Positions 1-7,537 of a stretch of DNA of 34,941 bases are shown here, piece after piece; positions within the stretch are counted from its first letter, which is position 1, and each line of letters opens with the position of its first letter. The stretch comes from Anaerobutyricum stercoris (lineage in GTDB: Bacteria; Bacillota; Clostridia; Lachnospirales; Lachnospiraceae). The notes below the pieces were generated by a model that saw only the letters and a program-made list of their open reading frames with translations, ran no database searches and was not told the DNA's origin. The position numbers and the translations under genes are program-made. The stretch is taken from contig DXBR01000053.1 of assembly GCA_019116455.1 (NCBI GenBank), forward strand, positions 1 through 34,941, given 5' to 3'.

Positions 1-465
1 GGTATGACTGTCACACCGGAGCGTCGGCAGAATGTTAACTTCAGCGATACTTACGCCACAGGTATCCAGTCCGTTATAGTAAAAGAGGATTCCGATATCC
101 AGACCATTGATGATCTGCAGGGTAAGAAGATCGGCGTGCAGTTATCCACCACCGGCGATATTAAAGCCAGTGAAGATTTTGGTGAGGAGAACGTTGAGAA
201 GTTCAACAAAGGTAACGACGCAGTTCTGGCTCTGACCCAGGACAGAGTGGACGCGGTTATCATCGACAACCAGCCGGCTCTTTCTTTTGTGGCAAGCAAT
301 GACGGTCTGAAGATTCTTGACACCCAGTATGTGGAAGAAGAGTACGCTGCTTGTATCGCAAAAGATAACGAAGAGCTTCTCGACGCTGTCAACGGCGCTC
401 TGGCTGAGTTAAAAGAGGATGGAACCATCCAGTCTATCCTTGATAAATATCTTGTAGCAGAATAA
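1..465 (+). CDS. Amino-acid ABC transporter substrate-binding protein, C-terminal part (5' truncated by window edge)
   Basis: This is the C-terminal half of an extracellular solute-binding protein of family 3 (polar amino acids), which captures an amino acid outside the membrane and delivers it to the permease. The reading frame is open to the first base, so the gene starts outside the window. The fragment opens with GMTVTPER and NFSDTYA, the usual 'T.ER...v.FS.pY' segment of this family. LQGKKIGVQLSTTGD and DAVIIDNQPA follow, and it ends with a typical ...EDGTIQSILDKYL tail. The permease and ATPase genes follow on the same strand, making a standard three-gene importer. The exact substrate cannot be read from the fragment; glutamine, cystine and other polar amino acids are all possible. 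Confidence 0.93.
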   Translation, partial: GMTVTPERRQNVNFSDTYATGIQSVIVKEDSDIQTIDDLQGKKIGVQLSTTGDIKASEDFGEENVEKFNKGNDAVLALTQDRVDAVIIDNQPALSFVASNDGLKILDTQYVEEEYAACIAKDNEELLDAVNGALAELKEDGTIQSILDKYLVAE

Positions 466-502
466 TTCATAAGGCGGTACAGCCGGCAGCATGTGAAGCC
501 GA

Positions 503-604
503 TGTTTCATGGAAGAACCGATGAAACAGAAAGCGATGCAGACTGACAGCCTGTGATGCAGGGAATTGGATGCGCGGACAGCGTCCATCCCCTGCATTTT
601 GTTT
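503..604 (+). terminator. Two hairpins between binding-protein and permease genes, the second terminator-like
   Basis: The 169-base gap holds two inverted repeats. TGTTTCAT (503-510) pairs perfectly with ATGAAACA (521-528). Positions 556-573 pair with 581-597 in a long stem with one bulge and G-U pairs, ending in ATTTTGTTTG. The second looks like a leaky intrinsic terminator or mRNA 3'-end stabiliser, which would leave the binding protein more abundant than the membrane subunits, as is usual for ABC importers. Confidence 0.6.
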
Positions 605-634
605 GTCACCTTTGTGAACACACATTGAAAGAAA

Positions 635-1384
635 GTGAAGGATGAGATTTTGAGCGAATGGTTTGCCGAATTGCAGAGTAAGTTTGTTTTGGACTTTATT
701 GAAGACCAGAGATATATGTATATTATAGACGGTCTGAAAACAACATTGATTGTTACATTTTTGGCGCTGATTCTCGGTCTGATCATCGGCGCTCTGGTGG
801 CCGTGGTCCGTACCAGTTACAGCTCCATGCGGGAAGAGAACAAAAGAGGTCTGGGTGGTCTGTTGTTAAAGATTGCGGATATCATCTGCCGGGTGTATCT
901 GACGATCATACGTGGAACTCCGGCCCTGGTACAGCTTTTGATCATGTACTTTATTATCCTGAATTCCCCGGAATTCACAAAGACGGTGGTTGCCGTTGTG
1001 ACCTTTGGTATCAACTCCGGCGCCTATGTGGCGGAGATATTCCGTTCCGGTATTCTGTCTGTTGATGTCGGTCAGATGGAGGCGGGACGCTCTCTGGGGC
1101 TTGGCTATGTGGATACCATGACGCAGATTGTCATGCCGCAGGCCATGAAAAACTGTCTGCCGGCCTTGGTCAATGAGATGATCGCTCTTCTGAAAGAGAC
1201 GTCCATCTGTGGTTATATCGGATTAAACGAGCTGACAAGAGGCGGCGATATTATCCGGGGCGTTACCTTTGACGCGCTGCTTCCGCTTTTTGTGGTAGCT
1301 CTTATTTACCTGGTTATCGTCATGTTCTTTACATGGATCATGGGTCTGCTGGAAAGGAGGCTGAGAGAAAGTGATATACGTTAA
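635..1384 (+). CDS. Amino-acid ABC transporter permease (HisM/GlnP type)
   Basis: This is the membrane subunit of the polar amino-acid importer. It is a 249-residue protein with hydrophobic segments near residues 30-55, 95-125 and 210-240. The cytoplasmic EAA loop (around residues 148-175, with RSLGLGY, MPQAMKN and LPALVNE) docks to the ATPase. RGTPALVQLLIMYF around residue 95 is characteristic of the His/Glu/Gln/Arg permease group. The GTG at 635 has only a weak upstream purine run. An in-frame TTG at 650, preceded by AAGGATGAG, is an equally good start and would remove five residues. The 3' end overlaps the ATPase start by 14 bases, which suggests translational coupling. Confidence 0.93.
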   Translation: MKDEILSEWFAELQSKFVLDFIEDQRYMYIIDGLKTTLIVTFLALILGLIIGALVAVVRTSYSSMREENKRGLGGLLLKIADIICRVYLTIIRGTPALVQLLIMYFIILNSPEFTKTVVAVVTFGINSGAYVAEIFRSGILSVDVGQMEAGRSLGLGYVDTMTQIVMPQAMKNCLPALVNEMIALLKETSICGYIGLNELTRGGDIIRGVTFDALLPLFVVALIYLVIVMFFTWIMGLLERRLRESDIR

Positions 1385-2093
1385 GAATTTGTGTAAATCT
1401 TTTGGCAGCCATCAGGTGCTGAAAAATATCAACGAACATATTGCTCCGGGCGAAAAGGTCGTGATCATCGGGCCTTCCGGTTCCGGTAAGTCTACCTTCC
1501 TGCGCTGTATGAATCTGCTTGAGCGTCCGACTTCCGGACAGGTGATCTTTGACGGCGTTGATATCACGGACCCGAAGACCGATATCAATAAGATTCGTCA
1601 GCATATGGGAATGGTATTCCAGCACTTTAATCTGTTCCCGCACAAGACTATCATGGAAAATATTACGCTGGCGCCGACCAGACTGAAATTAATGAAGCCG
1701 GACGAGGCCAAAGAGGAGGCGCTCCGCCTGCTCTGTCTGGTCAATCTGGAAGAGAAGGCAGACGCTTATCCGGGACAGCTTTCCGGCGGACAGAAGCAGA
1801 GAATCGCCATTGTTCGTTCTCTGGCGTTAAAGCCTAAAATGATGCTCTTTGACGAGCCGACCAGCGCCCTTGACCCTGAGATGGTCGGAGAGGTTCTGGA
1901 GGTTATGAAGAACCTGGCCGATGAAGGTATGACCATGGCCGTTGTTACCCACGAGATGGGCTTTGCCAGAGAGGTGGGAACCCGTGTCATGTTCATGGAT
2001 GACGGTATTATTCTGGAGCAGGGTACGCCGGAAGAGATCTTTGGTAATCCGAAGGAAGCCAGAACACAGGAATTTTTATCAAAGGTTCTGTAA
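1371..2093 (+). CDS. Amino-acid ABC transporter ATP-binding protein (GlnQ/HisP type)
   Basis: This is the cytoplasmic ATPase that powers the importer. In its 240 residues the Walker A GPSGSGKST lies at residues 34-42, the signature LSGGQ at 137-141 and the Walker B ending in D161-E162, followed by the D-loop SALD and the switch histidine in VVTHEMGFA. Length and motifs are normal for the polar amino-acid family. The start is GTG at 1371, inside the end of the permease gene, with AAAGGAGG ten bases upstream. Binding protein, permease and ATPase form a complete importer. A minus-strand gene ends only a few bases downstream. Confidence 0.96.
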   Translation: MIYVKNLCKSFGSHQVLKNINEHIAPGEKVVIIGPSGSGKSTFLRCMNLLERPTSGQVIFDGVDITDPKTDINKIRQHMGMVFQHFNLFPHKTIMENITLAPTRLKLMKPDEAKEEALRLLCLVNLEEKADAYPGQLSGGQKQRIAIVRSLALKPKMMLFDEPTSALDPEMVGEVLEVMKNLADEGMTMAVVTHEMGFAREVGTRVMFMDDGIILEQGTPEEIFGNPKEARTQEFLSKVL

Positions 2094-2118
2094 TCAATAT
2101 TATCTGGCAGAACGTTTT
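2085..2118 (+). terminator. Possible weak intrinsic terminator of the ABC importer operon
   Basis: GTTCTG (2085-2090) can pair with CAGAAC (2108-2113), followed by GTTTTGTT. The stem is only 6 bp and lies across the junction of two convergent genes, so this is a tentative call. Confidence 0.3.
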
Positions 2119-2570
2119 GTTCCCGGTTCGCTTTGTTTAAAAAGAGAATAGGAAGGTTTTTCTCCCTGAAACAGTGCATAGCGGATGACGTCATCTGCTA
2201 CGATACACACAGGCGTGAGAAAGAACCATACAAACATAAAGGGCAGGCACACCTGCCCTTTTAGATTAAACGGCATGTTGGAATAATCCCATACGTGGAG
2301 ATGAAGAATCAGATTGACAACCATGCCGGTCAGAAACTCATAAGCCGTGATGATAAAAGTTCCGAGAATCATTTGGGTGAGAAAGGAGGGCTGGATCTTC
2401 GGGTTCTCATTGAGAATGCCGATAGTATAAAAGCTCAGTCCTCCGCAGAAAAACATGGAGATATGAGAATATCCCCGGAAAAGAATTTCAATATTGTAAT
2501 AGACCATTCCTCCGGTGCAGATGATAAACGCTGTCCGGAGGATTTTTATTATGAAACGGTTGGTATCCAT
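2100..2570 (-). CDS. Small integral membrane protein, resembling the CmpB-like 'ABC transporter permease' family
   Basis: A 156-residue, very hydrophobic protein with about four membrane segments (for example FIICTGGMVYYNIEILF, MFFCGGLSFYTIGIL, MILGTFIITAYEFLTGM and LPFMFVWFFLTPVCIV). The pattern of a short loop, a Tyr-Glu-Phe in a helix, and a W(D/N)Y..MPFNLKGQVCLPF stretch recalls the family annotated as putative type IV ABC-transporter permease (CmpB-like), whose function is not firmly known. The start was chosen at 2570 because AGGAG lies ten bases upstream on the minus strand. A longer reading from 2594 would place that site inside the gene. It lies downstream of argG on the same strand, separated by argG's terminator, and ends next to the convergent ABC importer operon. 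Its leader contains competing hairpins. Confidence 0.75.
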   Translation of the reverse strand: MDTNRFIIKILRTAFIICTGGMVYYNIEILFRGYSHISMFFCGGLSFYTIGILNENPKIQPSFLTQMILGTFIITAYEFLTGMVVNLILHLHVWDYSNMPFNLKGQVCLPFMFVWFFLTPVCIVADDVIRYALFQGEKPSYSLFKQSEPGTKRSAR

Positions 2571-2581
2571 CTTGGTTTGTC

Positions 2582-2616
2582 TCCTGTGCATCATACAGGA
2601 TGGTCAGTCATCCTGT
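2582..2616 (-). promoter_or_regulatory. Leader with two mutually exclusive hairpins at the ribosome binding site
   Basis: Read on the minus strand, ACAGGATG (plus-strand 2616-2609) is followed by its complement CATCCTGT (2602-2595) and then by a second ACAGGA (2587-2582) that contains the Shine-Dalgarno sequence. The middle arm can pair with the first (8-10 bp, ribosome site free) or with the third (6 bp, ribosome site blocked). This is a translational-switch layout, but no known riboswitch class is recognised. Confidence 0.45.
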
Positions 2617-2668
2617 GTATTCAATCCTATTATGAATCGCCAGGGAAAAGATTATGCGAGACGGATGC

Positions 2669-2704
2669 AAAAAACGCCGGCCCAAATATACTGCGCCGGC
2701 GTTT
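2669..2704 (-). terminator. Intrinsic terminator of argG
   Basis: The 10-bp inverted repeat AAACGCCGGC (2672-2681) / GCCGGCGTTT (2695-2704) is followed, in the minus-strand direction, by a run of six T (complement of 2669-2674). It lies about 45 bases beyond the argG stop codon and separates argG from the downstream membrane-protein gene. Confidence 0.85.
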
Positions 2705-2747
2705 GTGTAATGATTACATGAAATTGTATTTACTGCTTCAGAAACAT

Positions 2748-3974
2748 TTATTTATTATTTTTTTCCACTTCCTGCATTTTCATAGCGCGAACCTTGCTTG
2801 GCAGACCAAATAAAGTGATGAAACCTTCCGCATCATGGTGGTCATACAGATCGCCGGTGGTGAAGGATGCGAGAGATTCACTGTACAGGCTGTATGGGGA
2901 TGTTGTTCCCGCCTTGATGATGTTTCCTTTGTAAAGTTTGAACTTCACTTCTCCGGTCACATATTTCTGAGTGGATTCAACAAATGCCTGCACAGCCTCG
3001 CGAAGAGGAGTAAACCATTTACCTTCATAGACAATCTGTGCCATACGGTTGCCCATGTCTTTTTTTACATCCATTGTGTCACGGTCAAGAACCAGCTCTT
3101 CTAACTGTTTCTGTGCTTCCATGAGGATAGTTCCGCCAGGAGTCTCGTAGATTCCTCTGGATTTCATGCCCACAACACGGTTCTCTACGATGTCCACGAT
3201 ACCGATACCGTGTTTGCCGCCCAGCTCGTTTAATTTACGGATAATATCGGAAACCTTCATCTCCACACCGTTTACGGACTTCGGAACGCCGGCCTCAAAG
3301 GTCATGGATACATATTCCGGTTCGTCCGGTGCTTTTTCAGGAGTAACGCTGAGCATGAGAAGATGATCATAATTTGGCTCTACTGCCGGATCTTCCAGTT
3401 CCAGTCCTTCGTGGCTGATGTGCCATAAATTCCGGTCACGGCTGTAACTGCTGTCCGCAGAGAACGGAAGGTCAATGCCGTGCGCTTTACAGTAGGCGAT
3501 CTCCTCTTCACGGGAATTCAGTGTCCATTTGTCATCTCTCCATGCGGCGATGATCTTTAAGTCCGGAGCCAGTGCCTTGATGCCCAGTTCAAAACGAATC
3601 TGGTCGTTTCCTTTGCCGGTCGCACCGTGACAGATGGCGGTAGCGCCTTCTTTTCTGGCAATCTCCACCAGTTTGGCTGCAATGCCCGGACGTGCCATGG
3701 AAGTGCCGAGAAGATATTTATTCTCATAAACGGCGCCTGCCTGTACACATGGAATGATGTAATTATCACAGAAATCATCAGTAATATCTTCAATATATAA
3801 TTTGGATGCGCCGGAATAAAGGGCTCTTTCCTCGAGACCGTCCAGCTCTTCTCCCTGTCCGCAGTCTACGCAGCAGCAGATAACTTCATAATCATAATTT
3901 TCTTTTAACCATGGGATGATTGCAGTGGTATCAAGACCACCGGAATACGCTAATACAACTTTTTCTTTGCTCAT
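2748..3974 (-). CDS. argG: Argininosuccinate synthase
   Basis: Catalyses ATP-dependent condensation of citrulline and aspartate to argininosuccinate, the penultimate step of arginine synthesis, in the cytoplasm. The 408-residue length is typical. The N-terminal PP-loop AYSGGLDTT (residues 9-17) binds ATP. CHGATGKGNDQIRFE and YSRDRNLWHIS are recognisable substrate-binding segments of the family. The start has AAGGAGG nine bases upstream. A minus-strand promoter (TTGCAA, 17 bp, TATAGT) lies 50-75 bases upstream. The gene is divergent from argCJBD. No argH or argF is present in the window. Confidence 0.98.
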   Translation of the reverse strand: MSKEKVVLAYSGGLDTTAIIPWLKENYDYEVICCCVDCGQGEELDGLEERALYSGASKLYIEDITDDFCDNYIIPCVQAGAVYENKYLLGTSMARPGIAAKLVEIARKEGATAICHGATGKGNDQIRFELGIKALAPDLKIIAAWRDDKWTLNSREEEIAYCKAHGIDLPFSADSSYSRDRNLWHISHEGLELEDPAVEPNYDHLLMLSVTPEKAPDEPEYVSMTFEAGVPKSVNGVEMKVSDIIRKLNELGGKHGIGIVDIVENRVVGMKSRGIYETPGGTILMEAQKQLEELVLDRDTMDVKKDMGNRMAQIVYEGKWFTPLREAVQAFVESTQKYVTGEVKFKLYKGNIIKAGTTSPYSLYSESLASFTTGDLYDHHDAEGFITLFGLPSKVRAMKMQEVEKNNK

Positions 3975-4019
3975 TCTATGTATCCTCCTTCAAGTACTTT
4001 CTAAAAATCGCGTAGCTAT

Positions 4020-4048
4020 ACTATACGGCATTGCGTGAAAATTTGCAA
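4020..4048 (-). promoter_or_regulatory. argG promoter
   Basis: On the minus strand, TTGCAA (4048-4043), a 17-base spacer and TATAGT (4025-4020) form a sigma-A promoter pointing into argG. The ArgR-box-like site at 4067-4080 lies just upstream of its -35. Confidence 0.65.
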
Positions 4049-4066
4049 GTGTTTTTTAAAAAAAGA

Positions 4067-4154
4067 TGAATAATTATTAATTTGCGCTTGCATAAAAATG
4101 GGAATTATCGTATAATTATGGTCGTTTAGTAAATAAATATGCATAAAAAATTAA
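4067..4154 (+). promoter_or_regulatory. argC promoter with three ArgR-box-like sites
   Basis: A plus-strand promoter reads TTGCAT (4088-4093), 17 bp, TATAAT (4111-4116). Three AT-rich sites resemble the ArgR operator (roughly TGAATAAAAATTCA): TGAATAATTATTAA at 4067-4080, GCATAAAAATGGGAAT at 4090-4105 between the -35 and -10, and TATGCATAAAAAATTAA at 4138-4154 downstream of the start point. ArgR with arginine would be expected to repress argC and possibly argG from here. The ArgR assignment is inferred from site shape and context; no argR gene is in the window. Confidence 0.6.
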
Positions 4155-4238
4155 CAGACAGGGAAGATTCTCCTTGTCACGGCAGAAAAAATGTGGGATA
4201 ATACACAATTGCATATGACAAAAGAAAGGAAGAGATAG

Positions 4239-5279
4239 ATGATAAAAGTGGGAATCATCGGTTCCACCGGTTATGCCGGACAGGAGCTGGTGCGTATTTT
4301 ACTTGGACATAAGGAAGCGGAGATAAAATGGTATGGTTCAAGAACCTACGCCGGAAAGGCTTATGCCGATGTGTTCCAGAACATGTTTACACTGGTTCCG
4401 GACATCTGCAAAGGAGAGGATCTGGAGAAGCTCTGCGAGGAAGTGGACGTTATTTTTACCGCGACACCGCAGGGGCTGTGCAGTACTCTTGTAAATGAAG
4501 AAATTTTGTCTAAAGTTAAGATCATAGATCTGAGTGCGGATTTCCGTATTAAGGATGTGGAAACTTACGAAAAATGGTACGGTATCAAACATGGAAGTCC
4601 GGAATTCATAAAGGAAGCAGTGTATGGGCTCTGCGAAATGAACAGGGAGAAAATAAAGAAGGCAAGGCTTGTGGCTAACCCGGGCTGTTATCCGACATGT
4701 TCGTTTTTGTCGATTTATCCGCTGGCGAAGGCAGGCTGGATCGATATGAAGTCTGTTATCATCGACGCTAAATCAGGAACTTCAGGCGCAGGACGCGGCG
4801 CTAAAGTGGCAACCCTTTACTGTGAAGTCAATGAGAGCATCAAGGCATATGGTGTGACGAACCACAGGCATACGCCGGAGATAGAAGAACAGCTCTCCTA
4901 TGCATCGGGACAGGAGGCGCTCATCAACTTTACACCGCATCTGGTGCCAATGAACCGGGGAATCCTGGTGACTGCCTATGCCAATCTGGTAAAGGACGTC
5001 ACGGAAGAAGAGATTCGCGCGCTTTATGAGGAGACCTACAAAGAAGAGTCGTTCGTCCGTGTACTCCCGGCTGGCGTCTGTCCGGAGACGCGCTGGGTGG
5101 AAGGCAGCAATTATACCGATGTAAATGTAAAGAAAGACGAGCGTACGGGACGGATCCTCATGTTGGGAGCCATGGATAATCTGGTAAAGGGAGCGGCCGG
5201 CCAGGCAGTGCAGAATATGAACCTGATGTTTGGCCTCCCGGAAAATACCGGACTTTTGATGCCGCCGGTGTTCCCGTAA
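4239..5279 (+). CDS. argC: N-acetyl-gamma-glutamyl-phosphate reductase
   Basis: NADPH-dependent reduction of N-acetylglutamyl phosphate to the semialdehyde, the third step of the acetylated arginine route. The 346-residue length is normal. The nucleotide-binding loop GSTGYAGQE is at residues 8-16. The catalytic cysteine is C150 in NPGCYPT. SGTSGAGR and a late HRHTPEIEEQ segment also fit. The start has AGGAAGAG upstream. It opens the argCJBD operon behind a promoter with ArgR-like sites. Confidence 0.98.
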   Translation: MIKVGIIGSTGYAGQELVRILLGHKEAEIKWYGSRTYAGKAYADVFQNMFTLVPDICKGEDLEKLCEEVDVIFTATPQGLCSTLVNEEILSKVKIIDLSADFRIKDVETYEKWYGIKHGSPEFIKEAVYGLCEMNREKIKKARLVANPGCYPTCSFLSIYPLAKAGWIDMKSVIIDAKSGTSGAGRGAKVATLYCEVNESIKAYGVTNHRHTPEIEEQLSYASGQEALINFTPHLVPMNRGILVTAYANLVKDVTEEEIRALYEETYKEESFVRVLPAGVCPETRWVEGSNYTDVNVKKDERTGRILMLGAMDNLVKGAAGQAVQNMNLMFGLPENTGLLMPPVFP

Positions 5280-5319
5280 TATATAATATAGATAAAAAGG
5301 AAATGGATGTGAAAAAGTA

Positions 5320-6546
5320 ATGAAAGAAATATCATCAGGCGTGACGGCTGCAAAAGGATTTCGCGCAGCAGGACTGCGGGCGGGAATCAAGGCCGGAAAG
5401 ACTAATAAAGATATGGCGATGATTTATTCAGAAGCTCCTGCGGTCTGCGCCGGTACATTTACAAAAAATATTGTAAAAGCGGCTCCGGTGTTGTGGGATC
5501 AGAAGGTGGTCAGCGAGGAAGGCCATGCTCAGGCAGTTGTGATCAACAGCGGCATTGCCAACGCATGTACGGGCGAAGAAGGATATGCTAATTGTGAGAA
5601 GGAAGCGGAGAAGGCGGCAGAACTTCTTGGCATCGGCAAAAAAGACGTGCTCATCTGTTCCACCGGAGTTATCGGCGTACAGCTTGACATGGATGTGGTG
5701 GAAAAAGGAATCGGGATGCTGGCGCCGGCCATGAAGGCAGATGAGGAGTCAGCGTCTGACGCGGCAGAAGCGATTCTGACCACGGATACTCACAAAAAGG
5801 AGATTGCCGTTCAGTGTGAGATCGACGGGCAGACGGTGGTTGTGGGAGGCATGAGCAAAGGTTCCGGAATGATTCACCCGAACATGGGAACGATGCTTGC
5901 GTTTATCACCAGCGATGCGGCCATTGAACAGCCGCTTCTGCAGGAGATTCTCCGGGAGGAAGTGGAGGATACCTTCAATATGATCTCCGTGGACGGAGAC
6001 ACCTCCACCAACGATACCTGCCTGGTGCTGTGCAACGGTATGGCGGGCAACGATATCCTGACAAAAGAAAGTGAAGAACTTGCCGTGTTCCGGGAAGCGC
6101 TTCACACTGTGCTTGAGTATCTGGCGAAACAGATTGCCGGGGACGGAGAGGGGTGCACCCGTTTGTTTGAGGTGGTCTGCCGGGGTGCGGCCACAAAAGA
6201 AGAGGCAAAGAAGATCAGCAAGGCGGTGGTCTGCTCAAGCCTGACCAAGGCGGCAGTATTTGGAAAAGACGCCAACTGGGGAAGAATTTTATGTGCCATG
6301 GGATACAGCGGCGCATCTTTTGACCCGGAAACAGTGGATATTGTGCTGGAAAGTGATAAGGGAAGCCTCGTCATTGTTAAGGATGGCATTGCTGCCGATT
6401 ACAGTGAAGAAACAGCCACAGAGATTTTGTCAGGTAATCCGGTCCGTGCGCTTCTCGACGTGCATGCGGGAGAAGCGGAAGCGACAGCCTGGGGCTGTGA
6501 TCTGACCTATGAATATGTAAAAATAAACGCGGATTATCGTTCCTGA
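5320..6546 (+). CDS. argJ: Bifunctional ornithine acetyltransferase / N-acetylglutamate synthase
   Basis: Transfers the acetyl group from N-acetylornithine to glutamate, recycling acetate in arginine synthesis, and in the bifunctional form also makes N-acetylglutamate from acetyl-CoA. The 408-residue precursor normally self-cleaves before a conserved threonine that becomes the nucleophile. Here it is T191 in GMIHPNMGTML. The residue before it is glycine rather than the usual alanine (ATML). The N-terminal GVTAAKGF, the GTSTNDT-like GDTSTNDT and the C-terminal DLTYEYVKINADYRS are all typical. It lies 40 bases after argC. Whether it keeps the synthase activity cannot be read from sequence; no separate argA is visible. 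Confidence 0.97.
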   Translation: MKEISSGVTAAKGFRAAGLRAGIKAGKTNKDMAMIYSEAPAVCAGTFTKNIVKAAPVLWDQKVVSEEGHAQAVVINSGIANACTGEEGYANCEKEAEKAAELLGIGKKDVLICSTGVIGVQLDMDVVEKGIGMLAPAMKADEESASDAAEAILTTDTHKKEIAVQCEIDGQTVVVGGMSKGSGMIHPNMGTMLAFITSDAAIEQPLLQEILREEVEDTFNMISVDGDTSTNDTCLVLCNGMAGNDILTKESEELAVFREALHTVLEYLAKQIAGDGEGCTRLFEVVCRGAATKEEAKKISKAVVCSSLTKAAVFGKDANWGRILCAMGYSGASFDPETVDIVLESDKGSLVIVKDGIAADYSEETATEILSGNPVRALLDVHAGEAEATAWGCDLTYEYVKINADYRS

Positions 6547-6618
6547 AAAGGAAGTTTTCCAAGAAGACTGTCAGTACAATGCTGCCCGGAATGATTGCCG
6601 GGAACGGAAGGAGTAATC

Positions 6619-7506
6619 ATGTTGGAGACAAATGAGATGAACAGCGAGATGATGAAAGCCAGCGTCCTCATTGAAGCGCTGCCGTACATCCGCCGCTTTT
6701 ATGGAAAGATTGTTGTGGTAAAGTATGGCGGAAGCGCCATGCTGGACGAAGATTTAAAATATAACGTCATCAAAGACGTAGCACTTTTGAAACTCATTGG
6801 TATGAAACCGATCATTGTCCATGGAGGCGGGAAAGAGATCAGCAAATGGGTGAAACTGTCAGGCAAGGAGGCGGAGTTTTATAACGGCCTCCGCGTCACC
6901 GACAAGGAGACCATGGAGATTGCTGAGATGGTGTTAAATAAAGTCAACAAGGAACTGGTTGGCCTTATGCAGAAGATGGGTCTCAACGCCGTAGGTATCT
7001 GCGGAAAGGACGCTAATCTTATCCAGGTGGAAAAGAAGATGCCGGACGGCAAAGATATCGGTTATGTGGGAAATGTAAAGTCCGTCAATACGGAGCTGCT
7101 CACAACCCTCATGGATGCGGAGTTCATTCCTGTTGTGGCGCCGATCGGCATGGATGAGAATTTCGATTCTTATAATATCAATGCCGATGACGCCGCCTGC
7201 GGCGTGGCAAAGGCAATGGAAGCGGAGAAACTGGTATTCCTGACAGATATCGAAGGCGTTTTTGTGGATCCGTCCAACAAAAAGACACTGATCTCCGAGA
7301 TGGATGTCAACACAGCGAAAGAATTTATCGCCAACGGCGTGGTGGGCGGAGGTATGCTTCCGAAGCTTAATAACTGTATTGAAGCCATTGAGCAGGGGGT
7401 TTCCCGGGTGCATATCCTGGACGGACGGGTAGCGCATTGTCTGTTGCTTGAGTTCTTTACAGAAAAGGGTATCGGAACGGCTATTTTAAAAGAACCGTTA
7501 TTCTGA
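6619..7506 (+). CDS. argB: Acetylglutamate kinase
   Basis: Phosphorylates N-acetylglutamate, the second and usually arginine-controlled step of the pathway. The 295 residues carry K35-Y-G-G-S of the ATP site, HGGG at 68-71, the GL.VTD segment that binds acetylglutamate, and NADDAA plus FLTDIEGV in the C-terminal nucleotide domain. The start at 6619 was preferred to an in-frame TTG at 6595 because AAGGAG lies five bases before the ATG. An N-terminal extension of about 30 residues before the VVKYGG strand is the kind of helix seen in arginine-sensitive hexameric kinases, so feedback inhibition by arginine is plausible. Confidence 0.97.
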   Translation: MLETNEMNSEMMKASVLIEALPYIRRFYGKIVVVKYGGSAMLDEDLKYNVIKDVALLKLIGMKPIIVHGGGKEISKWVKLSGKEAEFYNGLRVTDKETMEIAEMVLNKVNKELVGLMQKMGLNAVGICGKDANLIQVEKKMPDGKDIGYVGNVKSVNTELLTTLMDAEFIPVVAPIGMDENFDSYNINADDAACGVAKAMEAEKLVFLTDIEGVFVDPSNKKTLISEMDVNTAKEFIANGVVGGGMLPKLNNCIEAIEQGVSRVHILDGRVAHCLLLEFFTEKGIGTAILKEPLF

Positions 7507-7537
7507 TGAGAAGTTTTTTTAGCGGGAGGAAGAGCCG

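Noticed and set aside
2295..2813. Plus-strand open frame of 172 codons
   Set aside because: It overlaps the minus-strand membrane protein and the argG terminator, and its sequence is compositionally unlike a protein family; the minus-strand reading has helices and a ribosome site.
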